NCBI RefSeq assembly: GCF_900108175.1
Contig: NZ_FNVO01000012.1
Span: forward strand, 62,001-126,000
Origin: Thermomonospora echinospora
GTDB lineage: Bacteria > Actinomycetota > Actinomycetes > Streptosporangiales > Streptosporangiaceae
Direction: 5' to 3'
Length of the DNA stretch: 64,000 nt
Shown: in pieces, positions 16,502-24,010 of the stretch
Position numbering within the stretch: the stretch's first letter is position 1
How the letters are laid out: each line of letters begins with the position of its first letter
Made by a program: the position numbers and the translations under genes
Notes under the pieces: model-generated
The model's input: the letters and a program-made list of their open reading frames with translations, nothing else
What the model was told of the DNA's origin: nothing
Databases searched by the model: none

Positions 16502-17541
16502 CGTCGGTCGGCATCGACCGCGCGCCGGACGCCGCCCTGGTGCGGCGTCCGGCGCGTGTCCGGTTCCTGTGGCTGCTCGTCACGGCCGGCGTCCTGGCCG
16601 CGCTCATGGTGGCCTCCGTCGCCCTCGGCTCGCGCGACGTCACCTGGTCCGACGTCTGGGCCGCGCTCGGCGGCGCGGACGACACCCTCGAACAGGCGGC
16701 GGTCGCCAAGCGGATGCCGCGCACCCTGCTCGCGGTGGTCATCGGCGCCGCGCTCGGCCTCGCCGGCTGCGTCATGCAAGGCGTGACCCGCAATCCGCTG
16801 GCCGACCCGGGAATCCTGGGCGTCAACATGGGCGCGTCGCTCGCCGTCGTCACCGCCGTCGCGTTCTTCGGGCTCACCTCGCCGACCGGGTACATCTGGG
16901 TCGCGATGGCGGGGGCCGCCGTCTCGGCCGTGTTCGTGTACGCCGTCGGGTCCCTAGGACGCGGCGGAGCCACCCCCCTCAAGCTCGCGCTCGCCGGCAC
17001 CGCCACCTCGGTGGCCTTCGCGTCCCTCGTCAGCGCCGTCGCCCTGCCCCGCAACGACATCGCGGGTAGTTTCAAGCTCTGGCAGATCGGCGGGGTCGGC
17101 GGCGCGTCCTACGAGCGCATCGGGCAGGTTCTGCCGTTCCTGGCCGTCGGCCTCGCGGTGTGCCTGCTGTCCGCGCGGGGGCTGAACTCGCTCGCCCTGG
17201 GCGACGAACTCGCGGCCGGGCTCGGTGAGCGCGTCGCCGTCATTCGGGCCATGGCCGCCCTCGGCGCCGTCGTGCTGTGCGGCGCGTCGACGGCCGTCGC
17301 TGGGCCGATCGGCTTCGTCGGCCTCGTCGTCCCGCACGCGTGCCGCCTGCTCGTCGGCGTGGACCACCGCTGGCTGCTGCCGTTCTCGGCGCTGACCGGC
17401 GCGGCGCTGCTCACCGCCGCCGACGTCGCCGGCCGCGTGGTGACGCGCCCCGCGGATGTCGAGGTGGGCATCGTGACGGCGCTGATCGGCGCCCCGTTCT
17501 TCATCCACATCGTCCGCCGTCAGAAGGTGCGTGACCTGTGA
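16498..17541 (+). CDS. FecCD-family siderophore ABC permease 1
   Basis: A 347-residue permease of the BtuC/FecCD family with about ten membrane segments. Family blocks include RMPRTLLAVVIGAALGLAG, the QGVTRNPLADPGILGVNMGA stretch (about 97-116) and PIGFVGLVVPHACRLLVGVD near residue 275, the part that contacts the ATPase. GTG 16498 overlaps the lipoprotein stop, and the gene's own stop overlaps the next permease start (GTGA). It pairs with the second permease to form the membrane channel. Confidence 0.93.
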   Translation: MTSVGIDRAPDAALVRRPARVRFLWLLVTAGVLAALMVASVALGSRDVTWSDVWAALGGADDTLEQAAVAKRMPRTLLAVVIGAALGLAGCVMQGVTRNPLADPGILGVNMGASLAVVTAVAFFGLTSPTGYIWVAMAGAAVSAVFVYAVGSLGRGGATPLKLALAGTATSVAFASLVSAVALPRNDIAGSFKLWQIGGVGGASYERIGQVLPFLAVGLAVCLLSARGLNSLALGDELAAGLGERVAVIRAMAALGAVVLCGASTAVAGPIGFVGLVVPHACRLLVGVDHRWLLPFSALTGAALLTAADVAGRVVTRPADVEVGIVTALIGAPFFIHIVRRQKVRDL

Positions 17542-18590
17542 GCGCCCCCGCCGCCGCCCGGCCGTCCGCCGCCCGGGTCGTCGCCCGCGGACGCCGTCGA
17601 AGCGCCACCCGGCGTCGCGTCATCATCGCGACCCTGGCGGTGCTCGTCGTCGCCGGGTTCGCCGTGACCCTGATGTTCGGGCAGACGTTCTACCCGCCCG
17701 ACGACGTGGTCCGCGTCATCCTCGGCGAGCAGGTGCCGGGGGCGTCCTTCACGGTCGGGCGGCTCCGGCTGCCGCGGGCCGTCCTCGCCGTGGTCGCGGG
17801 ATTCAGCTTCGGCATGGCCGGCGTCACCTTCCAGACGATGCTCCGCAACCCGCTGGCCAGCCCCGACATCATCGGCATCAGCTGGGGGGCGAGCGCCGCG
17901 GCGGCCATCGCGATCGTGTCGCTGTCCCTCGACCGGACCCAGGTGTCGGCCCTGGCCATCGTCTCCGCCCTCGCCGTCGCCCTGCTGATCTACGTCCTGG
18001 CGTTCCGGGACGGCGTCGTCGGTACGCGGCTCATCCTGATCGGCATCGGGATCTCCGCGATCCTGGAGAGCGTCACCTCCTACGTGCTGTCCCGGGCCGC
18101 CGAGTGGGACCTCCAGGAGGCCACCCGCTGGCTGACCGGCAGCCTCAACGGCGTGACCTGGGACCAGACCCTGCCCGCCCTCGCCGCGCTGGTCGTCCTC
18201 ACGCCCGTCCTGCTGCATCAGGCGCGCGACCTGTCGGCGATGCAGCTCGGCGACGACACCGCCTCCGCCCTCGGGGTCCGCGTCGAACGCACCCGCGTCA
18301 CGGTGATCGTCGCCGCCGTCGGCCTGATCGCCTTCGCCACGGCGGCGGCCGGGCCGATCGCGTTCGTGGCGTTCCTGTCCGGCCCGATCGCGGCCCGGCT
18401 CGTCGGCGTGGGCGGCTCCCTGCTGGTGCCCGCCGGGCTCGTCGGCGCCCTGCTCGTCCTCGTCGCCGACTTCGCCGGCCAGTTCGCGTTCGACACCCGC
18501 TACCCGGTCGGCGTCGTCACCGGCGTGCTCGGCGCGCCGTACCTCGTCTATCTGATCGTCCGCACCCATCGGGCCGGAGGCTCGCCATGA
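17538..18590 (+). CDS. FecCD-family siderophore ABC permease 2
   Basis: A 350-residue FecCD permease, partner of the preceding one. It has an arginine-rich N-terminus, then RLPRAVLAVVAGFSFGMAG, MLRNPLASPDIIGISWGASA and GPIAFVAFLSGPIAARLVG, followed by the VLLVADFAGQ-like final segments. Compared with permease 1 it carries the usual FepG-like differences (RNPLASPDIIG instead of RNPLADPGILG). Starts at GTG 17538 with GTGA overlap and ends overlapping the ATPase ATG (ATGA), so all four genes are coupled. Confidence 0.93.
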   Translation: MSAPAAARPSAARVVARGRRRSATRRRVIIATLAVLVVAGFAVTLMFGQTFYPPDDVVRVILGEQVPGASFTVGRLRLPRAVLAVVAGFSFGMAGVTFQTMLRNPLASPDIIGISWGASAAAAIAIVSLSLDRTQVSALAIVSALAVALLIYVLAFRDGVVGTRLILIGIGISAILESVTSYVLSRAAEWDLQEATRWLTGSLNGVTWDQTLPALAALVVLTPVLLHQARDLSAMQLGDDTASALGVRVERTRVTVIVAAVGLIAFATAAAGPIAFVAFLSGPIAARLVGVGGSLLVPAGLVGALLVLVADFAGQFAFDTRYPVGVVTGVLGAPYLVYLIVRTHRAGGSP

Positions 18591-19393
18591 CCACCTCCCA
18601 CTCCCTCACGGCCGAGCGCCTCACGCTCGGCTACGGCGACCGCGTCGTCGTCGAGTCCCTCGACCTGACCGTGCCGCCCGGCCGGGTCACGGTCATCGTC
18701 GGCGCGAACGCCTGCGGCAAGTCCACGCTGCTGCGTTCCCTGTCCCGGCTGCTGGCGCCCCGTGAGGGCCGGGTCGTCCTGGACGGCAGGCAGGTGCACC
18801 GGATGCCCGCCAAGGAACTGGCCCGCACGCTCGGGCTGCTGCCTCAGTCGCCGGTCGCGCCCGAGGGCATCACCGTGCTCGACCTCGTCTGCCGCGGGCG
18901 CCACCCCCACCAGGGACTCTTCTCCCGGTGGAACGGCAGGGACGACGCGGCGGTGGCGGCGGCCCTGGAGGCCACGCAGACGACGGACCTCGCCGACCGC
19001 GCCGTCGACGAGTTGTCCGGCGGGCAGCGCCAGCGGGTCTGGATCGCCATGGCGCTGGCCCAGGAGACCGACCTGCTCCTCCTCGACGAGCCCACCACCT
19101 TCCTCGACGCCAGCCACCAGATCGAGGTCCTGGACCTGCTGACCGACCTGAACCGCACCCGCGGCACCACCATCGTGATGGTCCTGCACGACCTCAACCT
19201 CGCCGCCCGCTACGCCGACCACCTCATCGCTCTCGCCGACGGCCGCCTGCACGCCTGCGGCACCCCGGCCGAGGTCCTCACCGAAGACAACGTCCGCACC
19301 GTCTTCGGCCTCGACAGCCGCATCATCGAAGACCCCGTCTCCGGCCGCCCCCTGATGCTCCCCATCGGCCGCCATCACGTCCGCCCTCAGTAG
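18587..19393 (+). CDS. Siderophore ABC transporter ATPase (FepC type)
   Basis: A 268-residue ATPase. Walker A is GANACGKST (about 40-48), the Q-loop is LLPQSPVAPEGITV, the signature is LSGGQRQR, Walker B is LLLLDEP with the following TTFLD, and the switch histidine is in VLHDLNLAARYADH. It powers import of the ferric siderophore through the two permeases. ATG 18587 overlaps the permease stop. The last seven bases overlap the end of the convergent toxin gene. No siderophore synthesis genes occur here, so the operon may serve uptake of a siderophore made elsewhere or by other species. Confidence 0.94.
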   Translation: MTTSHSLTAERLTLGYGDRVVVESLDLTVPPGRVTVIVGANACGKSTLLRSLSRLLAPREGRVVLDGRQVHRMPAKELARTLGLLPQSPVAPEGITVLDLVCRGRHPHQGLFSRWNGRDDAAVAAALEATQTTDLADRAVDELSGGQRQRVWIAMALAQETDLLLLDEPTTFLDASHQIEVLDLLTDLNRTRGTTIVMVLHDLNLAARYADHLIALADGRLHACGTPAEVLTEDNVRTVFGLDSRIIEDPVSGRPLMLPIGRHHVRPQ

Positions 19394-19641
19394 TGGTAAC
19401 GGGCCTGAAGGATAATGAGCTCGTTGTCGCGGGGGAGATAGACCAGGCGGTGCTCTTCAGTGATCCGCCGGGACCAGGCTCCCTGGAGGGCGTGCTTGAG
19501 CGGTTCGGGTTTTCCGATGCCTTCGTACGGGTCGCGTAGCGCGTCGTCGATGAGGCGGTTGATCCGTTTCAGGACCTGTCGGTCGGTGGAGAGCCAGGAG
19601 GTGTAGTCCTCCCAACCCTCGGGGGTGAAGGAGAGCTTCAC
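19387..19641 (-). CDS. yoeB: YoeB/Txe-family toxin
   Basis: An 84-residue RelE-superfamily toxin of the YoeB (Txe) branch, which cleaves mRNA at the ribosome. The sequence has the family start KLSFTPEGWEDYTSWLS, the PEPLKH segment followed by GAWSRRITEEHRLVYL and the final ARYHY, which holds the catalytic His-Tyr end. GTG 19641 overlaps the antitoxin stop by four bases (GTGA). Its 3' end runs seven bases into the siderophore ATPase gene, which is tail to tail. Confidence 0.93.
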   Translation of the reverse strand: MKLSFTPEGWEDYTSWLSTDRQVLKRINRLIDDALRDPYEGIGKPEPLKHALQGAWSRRITEEHRLVYLPRDNELIILQARYHY

Positions 19642-19898
19642 TGCCGTTCGTCGGGGTCGATCAGCTCACGGATCTCATGACGGCCTTCCAGGGCGTGCTG
19701 GTAGGCCGCGATGAGCCGGCGCATGTTGGCCGGGGAACGCAGCAGGTGCGCGGTCTCCTCCAGCGCCTCGTACTCGGCGGCGGACACGAGGTAGGCGCGG
19801 TTGTTCTTGGCGACGATCTCTACGGGCGCCCCGTCGTCGTTGACCTCGTCGATGAGGGGGAACAGCCTGCGTCGCGCTTCGCTCGCGGTGATGGACAT
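19638..19898 (-). CDS. yefM: YefM/Phd-family antitoxin
   Basis: An 86-residue Phd/YefM antitoxin. The N-terminal DNA-binding part is MSITASEARRRLFPLIDEVN; the middle has VEIVAKNNRAYLVSAAEYEAL; the C-terminal helix (LIAAYQHALEGRHEI) should wrap the toxin. ATG 19898 has GGAGG six bases upstream; an upstream start at 19937 lies within the operator and is less likely. The pair is expected to repress itself through the palindrome just upstream. Confidence 0.93.
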   Translation of the reverse strand: MSITASEARRRLFPLIDEVNDDGAPVEIVAKNNRAYLVSAAEYEALEETAHLLRSPANMRRLIAAYQHALEGRHEIRELIDPDERQ

Positions 19899-19913
19899 CG
19901 GCAACCTCCTCCA

Positions 19914-19937
19914 ATCTGGTACCAGATATCGTACCAT
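19914..19937 (-). promoter_or_regulatory. Operator palindrome of toxin-antitoxin pair
   Basis: A perfect 14-bp palindrome ATCTGGTACCAGAT (19914-19927) is followed by a second half-site GTACCA (19931-19936). A long palindrome plus a short one is the arrangement used by YefM-YoeB in E. coli. The site is 16 bases before the antitoxin start. Confidence 0.6.
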
Positions 19938-19997
19938 TCCACGGTGAGGTGGCGGCCGGTGGGCCCGGACGTCGTTGTGCGGGCCTACCGGGGTCGG

Positions 19998-21623
19998 TCA
20001 GGCCATGTGCGGGTAGCGGTGGCCGGTCGGCGGGACGAAGGTCTCCTTGATGGTCCGGGCGGACGTCCAGCGCAGCAGGTTCTGGGCGGAGCCGGCCTTG
20101 TCGTTGGTGCCGGAGGCGCGCCCGCCGCCGAACGGCTGCTGGCCGACGACCGCGCCGGTGGGCTTGTCGTTGATGTAGAAGTTGCCCGCCGCGAACCGCA
20201 GCACCTCGGTGGCGCGGGCGATGGCGGCCCGGTCGCGGGCGAAGACCGCCCCGGTCAGGGCGTACGGGCTGACCGACTCCATCTGGGCCAGCATCGGCTC
20301 GTAGTCGGCGTCGTCGTAGACGTGGACGGCCAGGATGGGCCCGAAGAACTCGGTGCGGAACACCTCGTGCCCCGGGTCGTCGCAGACCAGAACGGTCGGG
20401 CGGACGAAGTAGCCCTCGGTGTCGTCGCATGTTCCGCCCGCCGCGACGGTGATGGCCGGGTCCTTGGCGGCGCGCTCCAGGACGTCCTTCAACCTGCCGA
20501 AGGAGCGGGCGTCGATCACCGCGCCCATGAAGTTGCGCAGGTCGCGTACGTCTCCCATGGTCAGCGCCTCGGTCTCGGCGACCAGTTCGTCCCGGATCTG
20601 CTCCCACAGTGAGCGCGGCAGGTACGCGCGGGAGGCGGCCGAGCACTTCTGCCCCTGGTATTCGAACGCGCCGCGCAGTAGGGCGGTGACCAGGGCGGCC
20701 GGGTCGGCGGACGGGTGCGCGACGATGAAGTCCTTGCCGCCGGTCTCACCGACCAGCCGCGGATAGGAGCGGTAGCCGGCGATGTTCTCCCCGACCGTGC
20801 GCCACAGATGCTGGAATGTGGCGGTGCTCCCGGTGAAATGAACACCGGCCAGATCCGGATGGGTCAACGCCACCTCAGAAACCGCCCGACCGTCCCCGGT
20901 GACCATATTGATCACCCCGGGCGGCAACCCCGCCTCCTCCAGCAACCGCATCGTGAAATGCGCCGACACCTGCTGGGTAGGCGACGGCTTCCACACCACC
21001 ACATTCCCCATCAACGCCGGCACGGTCGGCAGATTGGCGGCGATCGCGGTGAAGTTGAACGGGGTGACCGCCAGGACGAAGCCCTCCAGCGGCCGGTACT
21101 CCATCCGGTTCCACACCCCGGGACCCGACTCGGGCTGCTCGGCGAGGATCCCCCGGGCGAAGTGGACGTTGAACCGCCAGAAGTCGGCCAGCTCGCAGGG
21201 CGCGTCGATCTCGGCCTGCTGGGCGGTCTTGGACTGGCCGAGCATGGTGGCGGCGGCGATCGTCTCCCGCCAGGGGCCGGCCAGCAGGTCGGCGGCCCGC
21301 AGGAAGATCGCCGCCCGGTCATCGAAGCTCAGCGCCCGCCAGCCGGGGGCGGCCTGCCGGGCGGCGTCGACCGCGGCCCGCGCGTCGGCGTGGTCGGCGG
21401 CGGCGGTGACGCCGAGCACCTCCCGGTGGGCGTGCGGCTGGACGACGGGGATGCGCGCTCCGCCGCCCATCCGCTGCTGCCCGCCGATCGTGCAGGTCAG
21501 CTCGGCGCCGCCGGCGGACAGCTCGGCGAGCCTGGCCTCCAGCCGGGCGCGTTCGGGGCTGCCGGGACGGTAGTCGTGCACCGGCTCGTTGACCGGCGCG
21601 GGCACGTGGGTGATGGCGTCCAT
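19998..21623 (-). CDS. pruA: L-glutamate gamma-semialdehyde (P5C) dehydrogenase
   Basis: A 541-residue aldehyde dehydrogenase of the P5C dehydrogenase group, which oxidises glutamate semialdehyde to glutamate with NAD. The start MDAITHVPAPVNEPVHDY is family typical. The nucleotide region is FTGSTATFQHLW, the catalytic glutamate is in LVGETGGKDFIV, and the catalytic cysteine is in EYQGQKCSAASRAYLP. ATG 21623 is preceded by GGGAG. The proline dehydrogenase gene lies just upstream on the same strand (16 bases), so the two steps of proline breakdown are made together. Confidence 0.95.
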   Translation of the reverse strand: MDAITHVPAPVNEPVHDYRPGSPERARLEARLAELSAGGAELTCTIGGQQRMGGGARIPVVQPHAHREVLGVTAAADHADARAAVDAARQAAPGWRALSFDDRAAIFLRAADLLAGPWRETIAAATMLGQSKTAQQAEIDAPCELADFWRFNVHFARGILAEQPESGPGVWNRMEYRPLEGFVLAVTPFNFTAIAANLPTVPALMGNVVVWKPSPTQQVSAHFTMRLLEEAGLPPGVINMVTGDGRAVSEVALTHPDLAGVHFTGSTATFQHLWRTVGENIAGYRSYPRLVGETGGKDFIVAHPSADPAALVTALLRGAFEYQGQKCSAASRAYLPRSLWEQIRDELVAETEALTMGDVRDLRNFMGAVIDARSFGRLKDVLERAAKDPAITVAAGGTCDDTEGYFVRPTVLVCDDPGHEVFRTEFFGPILAVHVYDDADYEPMLAQMESVSPYALTGAVFARDRAAIARATEVLRFAAGNFYINDKPTGAVVGQQPFGGGRASGTNDKAGSAQNLLRWTSARTIKETFVPPTGHRYPHMA

Positions 21624-21639
21624 GGGGATCTCCCGGGGG

Positions 21640-22566
21640 TCAGCTGCGGGTGGTGAACGAACGCAGGAAGAAGACGAGGTTCGCCGGCCGTTCCGCCAGG
21701 CGTCGCATGAAGTAGCCGTACCAGTCGGCCCCGTACGGGACGTAGGCGCGGACCCGCCGCCCCTCGGCCGCCAGCCGGTGCTGCTCGGCGTCACGGATGC
21801 CGTACAGCATCTGGAACTCGTACGAGTCGGGGGCGCGGCCGTACCGCTCGGCGAGCCGTACGGCGATCTCGACCAGCCGGGGATCGTGCGAGCCGATCAT
21901 CGGGTAGCCGTCCCCGGCCATAAGGGTCCTCAGGCAGCGCACGTAGGCCAGGTCGATGTCACGCCTGCTCTGGTAGGCCACCGACGACGGCTCCTTATAG
22001 GCGCCCTTGACCAGCCGGACCCGCGACCCTTTGACCGCCAGCGCCCGTACGTCCTCCTCGGTACGCAACAGGTACGCCTGCACGGCGACGCCCGTCCGGG
22101 GGAAGTCCCGTCGCAGCTCGGCGAGGATCGCCAGGGTGGAGTCGACGGTGGTGTGGTCCTCCATGTCGAGCGTGACGGTGGTGCCGATCGCCTCAGCGGC
22201 CTCGCACACCCGGCGGACCCCCGCCAGGGCGAGGTCATGGCCGCCCGGCAGCCCCTGGCCGAACGCCGACAGCTTCACCGAGACCTCGGCGCGCCCGCCC
22301 AGCCCTTCTCGACTGAGCGCGTCCAGCAGCGCGAGATAGGCGTCCCGGTTCCGGTGGGCCTGCGCGACCTCGGTGATGTCCTCGCCCAGATGGTCGAGGG
22401 TGGCGTCGATGCCGTGGGCGGCGAGCGCCCGTACGGCCACCAGCGCCTCGGGCAGCGCATCCCCGGCGACGAAGCGGTCGACGACGGGCCTTGTCATAGG
22501 AGCCCGGCCGACGAGCCGGCGTATCCGGTCACTGCGTGAGGCAGCGAGCAGCACAGCACCCAGCAT
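21640..22566 (-). CDS. Proline dehydrogenase
   Basis: A 308-residue FAD-dependent proline dehydrogenase, the monofunctional actinobacterial type. Visible motifs are the N-terminal MLGAVLLAASRSDRIRRLV, EVSVKLSAFGQGLPGG, VTLDMEDHTTVDSTL (barrel strand), RLVKGAYKEPSSVAY and the closing RAYVPYGADWYGYFMRRLAERP with the two arginines that hold the proline carboxylate. It produces P5C, passed to the dehydrogenase encoded next. The start ATG 22566 faces the divergent PucR gene across 120 bases. Confidence 0.95.
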   Translation of the reverse strand: MLGAVLLAASRSDRIRRLVGRAPMTRPVVDRFVAGDALPEALVAVRALAAHGIDATLDHLGEDITEVAQAHRNRDAYLALLDALSREGLGGRAEVSVKLSAFGQGLPGGHDLALAGVRRVCEAAEAIGTTVTLDMEDHTTVDSTLAILAELRRDFPRTGVAVQAYLLRTEEDVRALAVKGSRVRLVKGAYKEPSSVAYQSRRDIDLAYVRCLRTLMAGDGYPMIGSHDPRLVEIAVRLAERYGRAPDSYEFQMLYGIRDAEQHRLAAEGRRVRAYVPYGADWYGYFMRRLAERPANLVFFLRSFTTRS

Positions 22567-22686
22567 TGGCGAACCCCCAGGTGAGGTGGTGGATGGCCGT
22601 CGCCTCGAAAGCTACGGTCTGGGCCGTGCGGCCACCATCGACAGCGGTCACGACCTCGGCCGCCACGCCTTGTACATTTGTCTGAA
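22567..22686. promoter_or_regulatory. Divergent promoter region, proline genes and regulator
   Basis: The 120-base interval holds the control region for both directions. Rightward, TACATT (22673-22678) lies nine bases before GTG 22687, so the regulator transcript would be nearly leaderless. Leftward, TAGCTT near 22610 is a possible -10. The regulator is expected to bind here, but I see no certain operator. Confidence 0.4.
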
Positions 22687-23826
22687 GTGAGCGACTACCA
22701 GAGCGTGGTGGACGAGGTGTCGGCGCTGCTGCGGGCACCGGTGACCCTGGAGGACCGGGAGTTCGCCCTCATCGCCTTCAGCTCCCACGACGACGACCTC
22801 GACCCGGTGCTCGACCCGGTGCGCACCCGCTCGATCCTGCGCCGTCGTTCCTCCCCGGCGGTACGGGCCTGGTTCGAGGGCTTCGGGATCGCCCGCGCGA
22901 CCGGCCCGGTCCGCACCCCCGCCGACCCCGCCGCCGGGGTTCGCGCCCGGCTGTGCCTGCCCGCCCGGCACGAGGGCGTCGTCTACGGCTACCTGTGGCT
23001 GCTAGACGACGGCGCCGTCGATCCCGCCGATCCCCGCCTGACCCGGGCGATGGCCTTGGCGGCCCGGGCGGGGCGGCTGTTGGCCGCCGACACCTGGCGG
23101 GGAGAGGCCGCGCCGCGGGCGTTCGCACAACTGCTGTCGGGCTCGGCCGCGGACCGTGCCGAGGGCGCCCGGACCCTCGGCGCGCTGGAGCACCCGGCGT
23201 CGATGTCCGCGTCCGTCGCCGTCGTCTGGGCGAGCCCCGTCCCGGATTTCGTCCCGGCCCGGCTCCCGTACGGTGTGCTGGCTCATCGCACCCCGGGCGG
23301 CCTGGCGCTTCTCGTGCCCCTACCGGACCCCGCGGACATCGCTCCCGCCCGGACGATCGCCGCCGGACTGCTCGACCCGGCCGCCGGCTCCCACCGGTCG
23401 CTCGCGGGAGTGGGCGGTGCCAGAACAGAGCTGCCGGAGGTGCCGCACTCCTGGCGTGAGGCCCGGCTGGCCGTACGTGCGGCACGGGCCGAGCCCCGGC
23501 TGGGACCGGTGGCCTCCTGGAACGAGCTGGGCGCCTACCGGCTGATCGCCGCGCCCCCGACGATGCACGCAGACCCGGCTCTGCTCCCCCTCCTGGACCC
23601 CGCGCGCGCCGACCTGCTGCGCACTGCCGAGACCTACCTGGACCACGCCGGCCACGTCCAGCGCGCCGCCGCGGCCCTGTCGGTGCACCGGCAGACCCTG
23701 TACTACCGGCTGTCCAGAATCGAGGCGCTGACCGGCCTGGACCTGACCTCCGGAACGGACCGCCTCCTGCTGCACCTGGCCATCAAGACCTTCCGCCTGA
23801 CCACCGCCCCCGAAGACCTCCCCTGA
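22687..23826 (+). CDS. PucR-family regulator, probable proline activator
   Basis: A 379-residue PucR-type regulator. The N-terminal sensor region has the typical YQSVVDEVSALLRAPVTLED start and a central GGDEF-like domain; the C-terminal helix-turn-helix is ETYLDHAGHVQRAAAALS then VHRQTLYYRLSRIEALTGLD. Regulators of this kind next to proline dehydrogenase genes activate proline use in actinobacteria (PutR). GTG 22687 is chosen; a TTG nine bases upstream overlaps the -10 candidate. Divergent orientation to proline dehydrogenase supports the role. Confidence 0.88.
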   Translation: MSDYQSVVDEVSALLRAPVTLEDREFALIAFSSHDDDLDPVLDPVRTRSILRRRSSPAVRAWFEGFGIARATGPVRTPADPAAGVRARLCLPARHEGVVYGYLWLLDDGAVDPADPRLTRAMALAARAGRLLAADTWRGEAAPRAFAQLLSGSAADRAEGARTLGALEHPASMSASVAVVWASPVPDFVPARLPYGVLAHRTPGGLALLVPLPDPADIAPARTIAAGLLDPAAGSHRSLAGVGGARTELPEVPHSWREARLAVRAARAEPRLGPVASWNELGAYRLIAAPPTMHADPALLPLLDPARADLLRTAETYLDHAGHVQRAAAALSVHRQTLYYRLSRIEALTGLDLTSGTDRLLLHLAIKTFRLTTAPEDLP

Positions 23827-24010
23827 CAGCCCCGACCGCAGATCCGCCCGACGCAGCGCGCCGTCCAGGCCCTCAAGGCGGTATTCCAAAGGCGATGTCG
23901 AGCTGCCGCTTCAGCATGTCAACGCGCTTCACGGCCATCCGGCGATCCTGCCAACGGCCGAGATCACCGCACCAACCGTTCGACCGGGTGTGCGGTGCAC
24001 CCGCGGTGGC

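Noticed and set aside
23873-24010. Minus-strand tail (CGDLGRWQDRRM, then VDMLKRQLDIAF) between the PucR gene and the permease
   Set aside because: It reads like a protein end, but no start or family could be shown, and it is cut by the permease end. Could be a remnant; not enough support to list.
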